Part shown: positions 39,701 through 53,449 of the stretch, in pieces
Layout: every line of letters starts with the position of its first letter
How positions within the stretch are numbered: the stretch's first letter is position 1
Program-made: the position numbers and the translations under genes
DNA from: Echinococcus granulosus
Taxonomy: Eukaryota > Platyhelminthes > Cestoda > Cyclophyllidea > Taeniidae
DNA: 64,000 nt
Direction: 5' to 3'
Assembly (NCBI RefSeq): GCF_000524195.1
Contig: NW_020170391.1
Coordinates: 924,469-988,468 of the forward strand
The notes under the pieces: generated by a model
What the model was told of the DNA's origin: nothing
Databases searched by the model: none
Seen by the model: only the letters and a program-made list of their open reading frames with translations

Positions 39701-42700
39701 GATATTAGACTTACTTTAAGAATGCACGGTTAATGCACACCCTTGTTGAAATCGGAATAACTTTTCCATCAAATGGCGGTCATTTCACCAATCACCATAG
39801 TACTGATGGCGACTATTAAGAAGCAAATCAAGTGAGCAAAATCGAAGAGGCGAGTGATAAAAGGAACCTGTAAACAAATTTAGTGTATTGCGAAAAATCC
39901 CGTAGCTTTGGAAATGCTCAAACACAGGCATAGTCAGATTTCCACTTGCATGAAAAAAAGGGGGTCAAATGACCCAAAGCTTGGTCAACAACATTTGAAA
40001 AAAAAATTGAATTATTGCATGCTCACCGTATGCAAAGGGAAAATTATGAATGGTTTTTGCATGTGGAAAGCCTAAAGCAGACTTTTGCCCGGGAAAAGTT
40101 GCAGTTAATAACATACAATCCGATTATAAAGAATGAGCTCAAACTAATTGTATTGTGCTAGAGTTGAAATTCACCAAAACTACGTAGCATTAAAATTATG
40201 GCGTTTTATCTCGACCTACAAGTGCGAGACAAGCAACATACAACCGAAAACAGGAAGTTACAACTATCTCAGCCGTTGGCCGGGGCTCAAAAAACATGTT
40301 TACACTACACACTCACGGGGGGAGGAAATCTGCATGACCCAACTACAACTATGAATCCCTTAAAGGAGCACCACATTCTCAAATGCAGCAGTTAAAACGC
40401 AGATTATGGTGCATAGAGCACAATCTTGATCACTGAATTGTCCCAAATTGTGCATTTTATGGCTGGGAAACGCAGTGGAATAGGGAATAGGAAAAAGCGG
40501 TTTATGTCAAGCGATGAAGGAAAGTGCAACAAATGGATTGATCTGCAGTGGATAATCCAGACATGGTGATCAGCACTTTGCCAGTTTTTAACACATAACA
40601 AGAACGAATAAGGTTAAAACTCAAAAGCAATCATAAACCCAACAATCCTGAATTTGGCATACATACCTTTGATTCAGGGTCCAGAGTACTCAACTAAACA
40701 CGTAAAAGTAGTTCAGATGGGAGCAAACAAAGTAACTGTTTGTTTAATATGCTTACTTTCAGTCTTCCAGCCACATGTGTAGGACTATGAGATTATTCTA
40801 GGGATAAGGACTCACATCACTATCGATAAGTTCCACCATAGGTGCCAATAAACGAAGAGCAAGGCTGATAGTCTCAGAAGCGGTAGTGTTGATGGCACCG
40901 GAGCCGAAACGTCCGCTCTTCAGTAAAACAAGGTCACCTAGAAGGCAAGTAGAACATTCATTCAAAAAGGTCGAACCGCAATCCGCGATGGGAATGGACT
41001 TGAAGTGTGTATTTTGCTTTAAAGAAAGAAAGGAGCTAATGTATTTATCTCAGAAAGGATTTAAGCAAACGCTTACCTGAATAAAGGCCTAAAGGCCATG
41101 AACGTAAATTGCAAATTCGTCACGACAAAATTAAATCCGCCTCTTCTACTCTGCTATTGTTACTGTTCACTATCAAAGGAACCTATGCCACCGGTCCATT
41201 CAAATCAAACATGAAAGGATATTCTGTCACTGTCGAGAACTTTTTGCGTTATTTTAGTGATAAACTATTTTCGGCCACCAGGTCAAACTGTTGTCAGGTT
41301 AACATCGACTTAGAAAATGCAACAACAACAACAACAACGTGACCTTGCGCGCGTACAGTTTACGTCAACCACTCGGCTTTTAAAAAAAAAAACAATCACT
41401 GAATGACCTCATCACTATTGTGTTTAATGAACTGACTTTAAGTGAAATATTATACGAGAAACGAAAGAACAGCAATATAATCGGAAGATTTGAACGAAAC
41501 GTATTTCAAACACAAGCACTGATACTTTTGACCGCGGGACTGTTAATGCCTGACGGAGTAATACACTAATGACAACCCACCGATGTCCAAATCGACCTCA
41601 TCGAATTTCTCCGCCACCTCCAGGAAAGGATGGAGACCGAAAATCACGAAGACATCGATAATGCAGTTGATGGCTGTCACACGTACCGTGGCATGGTCAA
41701 GTTTAACAGCCTTCAACAGAAGCAAAACGCAATAAGGCAATGAACGTGAAATGTTAATCACCCAGCTACCTTTACATTTGTACATACTTCATAGAAGAGC
41801 GAGAGGTATGACTTGGTGAGAGCCAAATCGAGAGTGCAGCAGAGACCCAGCGCCAAAATCGCCTGATTACGGATGGCCAAATCGGTGTGCTGAACACTGG
41901 GCAGGATCTAACGAACGGACAGACTGGTTGATCAGAAGGGGAAATGGAAATCGGCCAAACAAACAGACACCCACCAAATTGTAAAGCAGGGACCGAAGCG
42001 AGGGTGGAAGGGACCAGAGAGAAGGTGACTTTTGAATTGTAACAACGACCATCTTGTTGGCCTTCAGCACCACGTCTGCGGAAAGCCGTGAGAGGTACTT
42101 GATCTGCCGACGCACCAGAATTACTTTTGGATCCGATTCGTCGTTCTCTTCTTCTTCCTCCTCCGAGTCGATTATTTCCACCACCTCCTCCGTGACCATC
42201 TCCGCTTTCATAGTGCCGGACACGTGGACCGAGGAGGCAGAGAGAGCCGGACGACTATTGGTATCTGGCGTACTGAGGCGAGAAAAAAGGCACCAAAATT
42301 TGATAGGTTAGTTTGACACCTCCATACTAACAAACCTGGAAGCACAATAAAATTTAACTAACTCACGAAGAGTATCCTAATTGCCATTTTGAAATAAACC
42401 CCTTTGTAAAATCCAAGGCAACAAGAGCGTGACCCATATCGACACAAAAGATTGACGATTTTAAAAGCTCTCACAAATGACCCATGAACCGGCAGTTAAA
42501 TTTCGCTAAATTTACAAATCCAATTCGAAATACGCAAATCGTCATCGTTTAAACTTGTGTGAAAGCCATATTACCCTTAAATATTCGCTTACAGAAGGAC
42601 TCTACATTTGAGGTAGGGAAACCAATCTATCCTAATAACAGCAACGAATGAAATACCAAGCCGGTTAGCGTTTTTCGAGTACACGCTGGATCTGCCAACA

Positions 42701-45700
42701 CACATACTAAGTTTAAAATAGCGCCTCAGTCAATTTTTGAAGAAAACATTTATAATGTAGTCATGCGAAAATTGACACCTCGCTTCTCTTCCATGCTACA
42801 AAAATGTTGCATGATTATCGAAATAGCTAGAGAGAAAACGCGTGCAATTATTATGTGACCTATTAAATAATAGTGTCCAAGTTTTCCAACTGATTACAAT
42901 TGCTGCGCAAATGTTTAAACCTATTCATCGAAGCCTAATATGTCAACACGTTCCAGCTTTGAATATAATCAAGGAATTTTTCTCACTCCCTCAAAACTCG
43001 TAGTGAATTTCGTCCGAGCTGAAGTGATCAGAGTGTATCGAGGCGGTGTACAACAAATAAAATTTTTGCAGATTTTGATACGGTCACTGTTACCCGGCTT
43101 TAACTTTAGCAATGAAATCGCTAATAACCAGGGGACCTACCAGATGGGTAAGTTAATCCCGGTGAGTTCGTGAAGCAAAGCGGAGCGTTCTCCCTCCAGT
43201 CGGGCACACTCATCACGAAGGGACGTAGCACGCTCAAAATCCTTCACCCGAATGCATTCACTCAGCGACTCATTCAATTCATTCAATTTCACCTTCAGTT
43301 CAGCCACCTACCAAAAGGGAGGGAATAAGTGGTGCTGCTTTTGATTCCATCGAACTACTGAAGATGAAACAAGACAATTTGTCCCACCTTTATACGAAGA
43401 TAGGTCTCGCGGGCCTTATTCAACGGCTTGGCCTGGGGTTGGTGCGAAGGTTCAGCTGGTGACCTTCCATCACTCAGTGCCCGGGATGACACATCGCCGT
43501 GATTGCCGCTCGTACCGACAGCTGTCAATACGGTGGTTTGAACGCTTAAGTTCTGCTGCTTTGCCGCCTCTTCAGCAGATTCCAACAGCTCAGAAGTCAT
43601 CTCCGCAACCTTTAGCACTCGATTTTGCTGCAAGAAATACCCGACCATCAAATCTAACAGTCGCCTTTCAATGACCACAAACTTTTAAATATTAAGGTAA
43701 GGCAAAAAAACCGCTGCAAACCAGAGATGTACTTAAAGCAGCTTGTGTGCGTGCGTACTGGGGCACGCTGGTTTATTTGATGCACTCAATACCAGGACCT
43801 TTGCCCTGAAAGTGTCCAGCCACACTAGTCACTCCAAACCCACTTATAGTAACAGGTGTGATGCATTTGTGAAACTGGAATGAAGTGTAACTACTGATGA
43901 TGGCAACAAAAGTAAAATCTCTTCCAGAAACCTACGTTTTACATATACCTGCAGCAAATTCAAGCATTACAAACTAGTTGAGTACTTAAGAAAAAGGCTT
44001 GCTAGTGGCGACACGATAAACTCACCACATTTGACTCAAGATTGAAGTAGATTTGCAGCAGGAATTTTGTGAGGCTAGCAGGCACCTGTGGGCACACAAG
44101 CCAGCCACGGACAACGTCGAAGAGCCGTCGCCGTCCAAATTCGTCGGAGAGGTCCAAAGACTCGCACAATAGGAGGACGTGCTCCAACACACTTTCCGCC
44201 TCCATGACATTCTCGTTGTAGTCAACGTCTGCTCGTAGCAGCACCAGGAGACTGTCCACGCGACTAGTAAGACAGCAGAAATGAGAGTGGAGATAAGTTT
44301 CTTCTACACTTATTAACAGACCAATAATCGGCACAGGATCGTACGGGGTAATAGAAGCAAAAATGATGTTAGTAAATATAGAAGCTCAGATTTAGGCTTA
44401 AATTTGTTTTGCTATCCAACTCCCAAAAAACCTATGCAGTAGTAAAATTAAAATACTTCAATGACATAATTTCGGCATTTAAGCGTAAATTCGCTACCAA
44501 CTGCGCGACGCAGTGGTAAATTGATGTGCGTTCTGGAGACTTGGTGATAGTGGCTAAACCTCGAAGTCCAGTTTGTTCCTTTACTTTGTAAGATTCTTTC
44601 GTCTCTCCCAATAAAATCAGTCTCAATGGCTCCCTCATTGGCTGGTATCCACTGCAATCTAATGATCAGGCTTCGTGAAATCACGTAGCCAGCGATGCTG
44701 AGATAACGCAGTGCCGGTGTATCTTATGGATATTCTGCTCCAAAGTACCCTGATATTTCACCAGAATACTGTAAACTCTCAAACGCTTAACAAAACAGGA
44801 CTTATTAAATTCTCTAGTTGGAATTCTGCGACAGATCTCATTTCCGAAGACAAATCTACTACAGTTATCCCAAGGGATTCGTAATTCGATGGGCGATAAT
44901 TAATGATGTACCTTCACAACAAAGCCAGTAACAAATCGCCTCTTGAACTTATTATTACATGATGAAACACAAAAATTCACTTCCGGTTACTAGATAAGCT
45001 TAGTCCCAAATTGGCGACTTACTGAATGATGAAGTTAACATAATCGGAAACGGAGGGCGTGATACGCTCAAGGAGGGCTGCAATTTGGCCAGGCGAGGAA
45101 GAGGTGGTGGCGGCATGGGAGATTTGCCCACCTTCCTCACCTTGATTGTTCACTTCGCTGGTATCATCGGCGTTCTGGCGTTTTAATAGATACTCGATTA
45201 TCACGCGCCAAAAGAAGACACATTCCACGGAACATCTGTCGGGTTTTGGGATGTGCCTAAGTGAGTGGGAAGCATGAGGTAACGCGTCAACTCGTCTTCC
45301 CCTTGCTAGCAAAACACTCGTTACATGAAGATTAAGACAGACAAAAGGAAGTTTACGAAATCATTGACCCTAATCCATGCACACATTCAATCAATCGCTT
45401 ACCTTTCGTCCAAATAGTCAGCCGCCCACTTGGTTATGACAGTGACCAAGGTATCCTCCTCCAAATTCGGCAATAGATGATCGAGACAGAGTTTACTAGT
45501 CTTGGGTACACCTTCGGTGTCCAGTCTTCGCAGCAAGAGAATCGGATCTTGATCTAGGAAGTTGAACCACGCTATCACCACTGCCTCCGCCGCTTTCCGA
45601 ACATCAGCTAGGAGACGAACGGGGATCAAAGACGACTAAGAAAAACCTACAAACTAGTGCCCTATTCTAACTTCAGTTAAAACTCACGCGAGGTGTCTGT

Positions 45701-48017
45701 AAGACCATCCTGCAGAATGGCAATACGTTTGGCGATAGAGAGGGGTCGAACCACGGAGCGTTGTGCGAGGATGCTATAGGCAGTTTTGCGGACGGTATCG
45801 GATACGTCTCGACAGCGTTCCACGACGACAGGTAGGGTGAAGGTGGTGAGTACAATGGCGGCGAGGGCGGCACGACGAACATCCGGTGAGGTGTCGTGGC
45901 GCGAAAGCCACAGCAGCTGCTCAATAACTGGGCACTTGCGATCCGTGGGATTCTGAAGACGCGCTAGACCCAGGGCTGCCTGCACGCGGATCATGGGCTG
46001 TGAGCAGTGGAGAAAGTATGAACAGTCCTCGTGTAGGCTCCAAATGTAGAATGAGTGACTGTAATTTATGATGTTGTTATTGTATAGCCATTTTGTCGAT
46101 GCATCTAAGGCTAACGACGAGTGACAAATAATAAAGGATTTTTTCGTGGCTCATGAGAATTCGTTAGGTAAAGTGAATGGATGAGTTGGATTTCTACCAA
46201 TGATCAATATAGCTGAAAGCCCAATGTAAACAACCAAACGAGCCTGCGGAAAGATAACTTGCATTGGCTGAGTGAACAGTCGAAGGCCAAGGCGACGCTC
46301 AGAATAAGCATCAGCGCAGCTGAGACTGCTGAAAGTGTTGAAATCCAAAACCTCTCGTTCCAAGCGGATTACGAATTGCATTAGCCGATCAAGGCATCTT
46401 ACAAGTATTAAACTGTCTCCTGGGAACCATAAAAACGTTCGGTTCTCGGTTTAAAGCGATCTTTTGCTCCAATCGCATGCCTGCCATTTATCTACGAGGT
46501 AAACCTTTGCTTAATTTTTGTTTGCTGCTATCAGGATTCCAACAAAATTTCTCCAAATAGACAGGCAAGACAACGATGAATTTGCTTAGCCATTTTTAAA
46601 GACAGCCACGTCATCCAAAGCATCACTAAGTCATGTGCAACTCTCAAATCTTAAACAAAGCTGTGACAAGGATACTCGAAGTAGAGTTACCAACACACAA
46701 CTCCTACTAGCAAAAATAAGGTTAAGGGATGCTACTGCTGTTCAATGAGCATAGATATCGAGAATTCGAAGAAAAAATGCAGTGAAGTTTCTACCAAAGT
46801 GTTTCCCAAGGACATTCAAAAGACGTATTTCGAAAAAGAATATGGAACTTCGTTACCTTCACATCCGTGGACCGCCGAAGAAGGACGCGTTGAATGATGT
46901 CGAACAGCTCCACCGGCAGGCAAGCCTCAGAGCCCATGGCTTCGAGCAGTTTGTGAATAAACTGCGTGCATCGAAAACGTGGTGCATGCTTGACGCATTC
47001 GTGATACTGCCAAGAATGAGAAATAAACACCAGTAGACACCTTTCAAGCAAGACCCAATGAAGAACCCAAGAAAAACCATAGGCACGCCTAGTAAGCGTA
47101 GTAATAACGTGCCAATCGACCCAACATTTTGATTTAGTAGATAAATACAGTAGTAAAGGTTAAAACTAGATTCCACTCCAGGGACCCCAGTTTGGTTCTG
47201 GAAGGGCAGACTGCCTACTTGAGCACGCCAATTATTAAGCTTGTTCGCTTCAGAAAGTGAAAATACAAGGTGTAAGGCTGTGAACGTGCATTACAGTAAA
47301 CTCCAAGCGATTACAACAGATGTAGAAAACAAGTAGGTTTTGGGGGTGTAGAACACCGCCAAAAATTACGCTAAATGGCATCCATTTACAATAAGCATCT
47401 CTTGCAGGTCAATTATTATGCTAGGTAAATGTGATAGCAGATCAAATGAAGTGAAATAGTAGATGGCAACCAGAACGCAGTTACATTTGGGGGTCAAGTA
47501 CGTACCTTAGCACAGAAGAGAAACATCTTGACAAGAAGTAGATTGCGCGGATTCCCATCCTCGCGTTCAGCAGCATTGGCACTGATATGAACAACAGCAC
47601 GAACAATGAAATCAATGGTCCGCTCCCTGAAGACGGTACGTTCCGCACTGACCAAAGAATAACGGCAGAGCTCAAAAAAGTCCTCCGCAAAATGTGAGAA
47701 TGGCATCTGCGGAAATATTAGAACATCAGAAGTTCGTAAAAGAGCATATGCTCAAATGAAAAGCGAAGTGGATACTTGAGAGAAAGCATCAGCACGCATG
47801 GCAATTTAAATCTAATTGACCTATTGGAAACTAATACGCAAGCAGATCTTAAGGCTCAAGGGGATGGCACAACGGTACAAAAATCCAGGGTGAAACAGCT
47901 TGCCCTTGTATACAAATCCATCAGGGAGGATAAGAGACGATCATGGGATAACGACGTCTCCTGACATTCGTTAAATACAGACACAATATGAGGCAACTTC
48001 GTCGCAGTTCCTGTCAT
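36738..48017 (-). CDS. NCAPG: Condensin I subunit 3, NCAPG/CAP-G (HEAT-repeat kleisin-binding subunit)
   Basis: NCAPG is the HEAT-repeat subunit of condensin I, which compacts mitotic chromosomes. Minus-strand exons: 47904-48017, 47506-47706, 46857-47006, 45688-45997, 45403-45607, 45023-45256, 44026-44263, 43388-43627, 43141-43307, 41975-42272, 41788-41907, 41581-41710, 40816-40937, 38719-39099, 38147-38317, 37705-37993, 37073-37278 and 36738-36899 (stop TGA). All phases agree, giving about 1245 residues, longer than the human protein (about 1015). Landmarks: MIRVQAALGLARLQNPTDRK, VRKTAYSILAQRSVVRPLSI, FERATSLRDECARLEGE, PSLWSLPPSLRSLLYNL, ISRLLLLWFNPQTAEL, LSQSLGVFFTDFA and SALSEIDPGLV all match CAP-G in order. 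The extra length is in an acidic stretch (exon 10, Glu-rich) and the disordered, basic C-terminal tail. The first intron is GC-AG. The acceptor of the exon at 41710 is the weakest call. The ATG at 48017 gives the best N-terminal match; another lies 12 codons upstream at 48053. Confidence 0.95.
37444..37616 (-). CDS. Possible alternative terminal exon of NCAPG
   Basis: After an acceptor (CCCCTTATACAG) the frame is open for 58 codons in the phase left by the exon ending at 37705, then reaches TGA at 37444-37446. The encoded segment is acidic (CADSSVLELDTNESG). It has no acceptable phase-1 donor leading to the next exon (37278), so it cannot easily be an internal exon. It would give a shorter protein without the basic tail. 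It may also be intron with a chance open frame. Confidence 0.3.
41318..41339 (+). repeat. AAC trinucleotide microsatellite in an NCAPG intron
   Basis: Six tandem AAC-type units (ACAACAACAACAACAACG). Intronic, no function implied. Confidence 0.85.
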
Positions 48018-48839
48018 TTCTAAAACAAAGTAAACACCATTTTTTGAGTTCATTTAAATCTATCAAACAAGGGCAAGGTCAGAAACATAAAAACCTTATA
48101 TTCTTTGGGCGAGAAAGACGATTTAAGCAAGACACCATCAGCTTTACACGGTACTATGCATTTTAATGAAACAGAGTACAGTTGCCCCGACTAACGAAAA
48201 AATGGGGCAAAATTAATAAAAACACTCCACGAACGCTATGGAAATAACCAAAGGGGAAAGTGAGAGGTGTTAATTTTCCTTAAAGTCTGTTTCAAAATAG
48301 CAATAAACAGTGAGCATTGTGCCTGAAAAATAGTTAAAGGGAGGGTTAGCGAAGATCCAACCAAAAAAAATAGATAAATCATTGAGAAAACAAATATGAA
48401 CATTACAGCAACAAACCTAGACAATCTAAGTGAATATCGCATCACTGTGGTTCCAACAGGGACCCACCCGCTACTCAAAAAGCCCTCTTGGAGTCAAAAC
48501 AACCACCATCATAATCGTTTTTGGACCCCAATATATTCAAACATTGGGACGTTTGCATATTATTAACTCCAATGCTGATAATATTAGGGCATCCTTTATC
48601 AAGACTCGTAAAGTTTAGTTATTTTCAAACACTTGTAAATGTCTAATCAAGGTGAAATACTGCAGTATCTATATGCGGCAGACTGATAATAAAATTCCGT
48701 ACATTTTCAAATAAAAGACTCTTACATTTTGCAGAAGAAACCACAAAAATATGTATTTTTACTATTAAGATACTTAATCGATGATTTATTGGAAGCTTGT
48801 CTCATTGGTACCGCTGTATGTAACAACAAATATCCATTT

Positions 48840-48960
48840 ATTGTGGCCTCCCGAGACTTTCCTGAAGGCGAAAGAAGACATAACATTTGGGTAAAATAAC
48901 ATATTTGACATATAGTAGGGCTTGTGGCTACTGGTATGGCCCGAATTTCAGCCCTCTCTT
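48840..48960 (+). repeat. Dispersed short repeat, copy 7, upstream of NCAPG
   Basis: CCCGAGACTTTCCTGAAGGC, GAAAGAAGACATAACAT and GGCTACTGGTATGGCCCGAA, the same order as copy 1. Confidence 0.55.
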
Positions 48961-50018
48961 CGAAATTACAATGGCAGTGCACCTAAGTGTTTCCCCTTCC
49001 AAAACTGCGAGTTAAACAAACATCCAGCGTGTTGCATTTCTTCCAAAACACTGTGATGATGTCTCTTCTGTGGTAGCGTCACAAGCCACAACGAAACAAG
49101 CTACAGTGCTATAGAGGGATGGTTGTTGTTGAGAAATCCTCTAGACTAGTCATTGCCGGACAACTATGCCACTGATATCGGCCCTCAATACTCGCCTGAT
49201 TAAGAGCCTGTGTATTCAAACGTATTTTAGAATAAAAAAACCAGCTTATCATTCACTGTCATTCTTCAAATTTTGCCGTTATGATTTGCCCTGTGAGCTG
49301 CAAATAACTGTGAACCAGGATTAAAGGCAGTGTGATGGAATTGCATCTTAAAGAGACTGTTACCCTTTAGTGGTATCACGTACTGTTGCACACTCCTTCC
49401 GTACCGTTTACATAGGGTAACTAGCTAACGAAGTCAGGATGGTTCTACATTTGCAGCGTCCTACGACTTCCCTCAGGGCGTAATAATTTAGAGGAATGGT
49501 TTGCTGTAGGCGTACAGAAAGATTAGAACGCTCTAGGTTTTGTCAAATGACCACGACGCTAGAACAGAGGTGCAACCCCCATAGAATAAAAATTCCGCAT
49601 AGTAAAACATGCATTGGAACGCATATCAGGTCTCTACAGTTAACTGACCAAATTTTTACATTCTGTGCTTAAATTTCAGTTGATACTCTTAAGTGGCAGT
49701 TATGTTTTCTTGCACTAATAATGCCAGAAGTATCTGTTGTTCTAATGCATTCGATTATATTGGTATTAGCTAGGCCAGTAAGTGTTACTGGATCACGGGA
49801 TTTAGTGGATTTCTCACTCATAACTTCTCAGCTTATTCATTGTTTGAGCAACTGACACTGAATAAACACTGAGGTAAATGCATGTTAGAAGGTGTCTGAT
49901 TTCGTTCAAAGAAGAAGTGATTCTATTGGTAATTGACTATAAATTATTATATTACCAATTTATTATTGTCACTTTTATTAATCCACTGTAGTTTTGAATT
50001 ACAAAGTGGATAAGTTGT

Positions 50019-50375
50019 CTAAGTACATTTGCAGGAAAACACTTGGGTACAGCCCGTAATTTCGATTTTGTGAAGATTTGTCTTGTCACCAAATTGTGCT
50101 GCGCGTTTTGTTACAGCGAACTGTACACCGAGATACTTGAATGGCGACAGTGCCGATTGCTCAAATTGTTTTGCCAGCTGGCAATCGCGTATGCTATGTT
50201 GAAGATCGCTTAAATTTTTTCCCCTTTGCTTAACTACTCCGATTTTGTGGGGCATTGCTTTCAGAGTATCCTTATACATTCTGATTACCCAGGAAAAGTG
50301 AGTTTGGTTCGAATCTGCGGAATGCACAATAAGCCACGCAGTGATTGTTTGCTCTGAAAACGGCGTTTCCTGCAC
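50019..50375 (-). other. Orphan open frame, possible mobile-element relic
   Basis: An open frame of 118 codons beginning at a GTG, with no upstream ATG. It contains SPFKYLGVQF, which loosely recalls the 'KYLGV.F' block of non-LTR reverse transcriptases, and a run of polar residues before it. No catalytic motif is visible. A second frame (50445-50630) lies just upstream on the same strand. Too little for a call. Confidence 0.15.
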
Positions 50376-53239
50376 TTTGATTCAATTATTAACTTAGCAT
50401 AATTATTGCATCTAAATGTTCGTAAATTGAATGTAATGAATAGCTTAGAGGCCTGGCGAGTAAATTGCCATTAATTTGCTTCGAAACTTGTCACAATAAT
50501 TAGGAATATGCCAACAGGGCGTAGGTAGGCTGCATGTGTCATTTGAAGGAAAGAAGACTGCCAAAATACATCCAAATCCTAACAAAATATAGCAGGCGTG
50601 TGTGACTTCACGGTAGTACTCGTGGAACATAATTTGTCCGATAAAAGAATAGTTATTAACGTTTGATAAACCACGGTTTAGTTAAATTTAAGTAAACAAA
50701 CAGGAATTCGCTACCCATCAAATAAAAAACCAAAATTGGGGTGCATCGTCTCGTGTCAAAGTGTCAGCCAAAGGGCGTTGCACCTTCCCGACAGAAGTAT
50801 GCCAGTAATGTTCGGCTGGAGGAAGGAGGGATGAAAGTCTGGCATCGGTGGAAGTGACAGTAGAGATAAGAAGAAGAGCTTATTTGGGTGGTTTGATGAT
50901 AAAAGTTCCACCAAATTATGCAACAAAATTTCGACAGAGTAGGAGTTATGTGGTCATCCGGCGGCGGGCGTTAATTCTTCGCCTACATTTAATATGTGGG
51001 CCACATTTGACTTTTATTTCGAGAAGACTTTGAAAGCAATTTTCACAGCTCCGTCATTGTTTAGAAGTGGGGAATCATTTCTTCACCTAAAGGTGCTAAA
51101 CTCTTCGGATTGGGTCTCGGATCGACTTGATTAATATATCATTGCCGTTTGCATCATCACTGCTACGGTCGACACTATATCTTCCCATGGTATGGGCATG
51201 GACCACCTCATGGGAAGGTGTCAGACTTCAGGGCGTTTGCGATGGGTGTTGTGAAGATGCTTGGCAAAATCACTTCGTGTAGCGCCTTAGATAATCTGTC
51301 ATGAAATGGCATTAACTGAGCCGGTCGAGTTCAATCGGTAGAAGGGACCGAGAGATTTGGTGGCGATGATGATGATGGCGATGGTGAAGGTGATTGAAGA
51401 AAAAGCTATGAAAAGAGATGATGGTCTCCATGATAAATGAGTCAATTCATCGTGTGTGTATGTACTTCTCTAACCCCAAAGAGAGCATAATAGATGATGT
51501 TAAAACTGGTTTCTTTTTTCCAGGTTCCACTCCCACTCTGCTATGTGCTAACCTCAGACCAACGCTTGAGATAAACGGTAGCTTTTTCATCATTTCCTCA
51601 GCAAACAGCGCGGATTTATGGTTCGCACCTATATTCCTCCTAACAGACTCATAATAGTTGAAAACTGAACATAATTTTGCAGAGCAACCCCGAGATAAAG
51701 GTTATTTTCTTTTCTTGGCAAGTAGTGCACATTCACTGACATTTAGCAAAGGATGAAAAAAAAATAAAGCAAAAAAAAAATCGCTGATAGTTGTCGCGTG
51801 AAACGAACCAACCTAACAGACATCAGCCAGAGACCGCTCAGTGCCAGTGTCATTCAGGAATGATGGCGCCTAGTATAGATGATCATGTATTGAATTTCCG
51901 GGCTCTAACATCGAGATACGGCCAAAGTCCCACAATGACTCTCTGTTGACCCCAAGATGTCTGACCCACGAACATATCCAACCCACAAGAGTTGGCATAG
52001 TTTGGCTGACAGACTCAAGAACGCACACTTCTGCCTTTTGCCATCACCTTAAATGGTCTGAATTGCAAACGCATCCTATCAGCATTGATGGCACTCTCTA
52101 GTCAACTATCTCTTTACACCTCTAACTCGCTTACTCCACAAGCTCCACTTAAACCACTTTTGTTCTAAATTTGCCTTTACATTTAGGGCACATGTTCTCG
52201 CTTGCTCGAGTTATAGTTTTTAGTTGAGTCCGTTAGCCCTAGAGTCTCTTACATACAAGCTTCCTTCTGGTCCATTTTCCAAGCTCTCTTTGTGCCACCT
52301 CTACCAAAAAGGTTAATTCGAGTAAAAACACAAAGTAATCTCAGTAATACTTAGGCAACAATTCTGTTTGGTTCTCCTTGCTTCTGTGCTATCTATCGAG
52401 AAGTATTTTTACTAAATGCATAAAAGCATATTTTCTATCTATAGGGTAACTTCTCATTTATTTACTAATCTCGCCTATTCTATTTCCATTTTAAATAATT
52501 TCCATTTCTTAATTGCTTTCATTTGGCAGGTCGTTTTCCAGAACACCTTCATGCTTTACTTGACTCGTAAATTCTACTCCTTTTATTAACAAAATCCTTC
52601 GACACGGGAGTTTTAGTGGTGTCGGTAATGGAGATAGAGGAGGATGAGGAGGAGGAGGAGGAAGAAGAAAGTTAAAATTGGAGATTGTGCACTCCCCTTT
52701 CCGGTCGCGTTGACCGGCGACTTAATTAAACCCAGGGGCACTCAGGCGTTAAGCTGTCCCGTCAACGCATCTGCTGTCTCTTACAGAGTGACCCTCAACC
52801 TCCTTCCTGTTTCGCGCGAAAGAACCCTCCCACTGGCAAATGGTCCTCATCCTCTCTCACACTTTGTGCTCAGACAGTGGGAGAAAGCATTGAACAAGTA
52901 GCTGTATTACCTTCATATCCCATCACATCGGCGCTCATTCAACCCATTTTAAGGCATTTTCTCCATAGTGAATTTTGCTTTGGGCTCATCAACTTTTACA
53001 CGAAATGTGCATGTGCACTAAAATCTTAATCTGACTTGCAGTAACCATTTAGTGAGCTATATTACATGCTATGATTTTGATTACCCACCCCTTACATCTG
53101 TCATGAAATTATACCAACTTTTCCACAAGTTTGGGCAGTTTACGCGCGTCTTTGAGCGCAAATGGTGTTTTGTCCTGCAATTTAGCCGTCATTTCGTCAG
53201 TAAAAGGAAACGAAAAAGTACGTGGGTTATGCGTGATCA

Positions 53240-53449
53240 CTAAAAAGAATCGAGACTGGGTGGTTTTCGAAATGTGAGACGTTCATCTCTCTGAATTTTT
53301 GCGTGCGAGCCGTAGTTGGACCGAAGCAACTCGGATGACTGTTCGTTGCGTAACCTGACACTGTATTGGAGGGGCGATTCCAGTGGGATGCCTTGGCTCT
53401 TCATCCAGGCGTGCAGACAAACCAACTTCTTTTGGTTGCCACTGTAAGC
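53240..53449 (-). other. Possible terminal exon of an unidentified minus-strand gene
   Basis: Opens directly after a good acceptor (CAAATTTCAG) and runs 69 residues to a TAG stop in phase 0. It encodes LVCLHAWMKSQGIPLESP and a polar C-terminal part. Composition is more protein-like than neighbouring frames, but no homolog is recognised and no upstream exon was found. Confidence 0.22.

Noticed and set aside
42054..42311. 85-codon plus frame, Ser-rich
   Set aside because: Antisense of the Glu-rich NCAPG exon 41975-42272; Ser runs are the complement of Glu codons.
50300..50325. GGTTCGAATC motif resembling a tRNA B box
   Set aside because: No A box at the right distance and no cloverleaf could be folded by eye.
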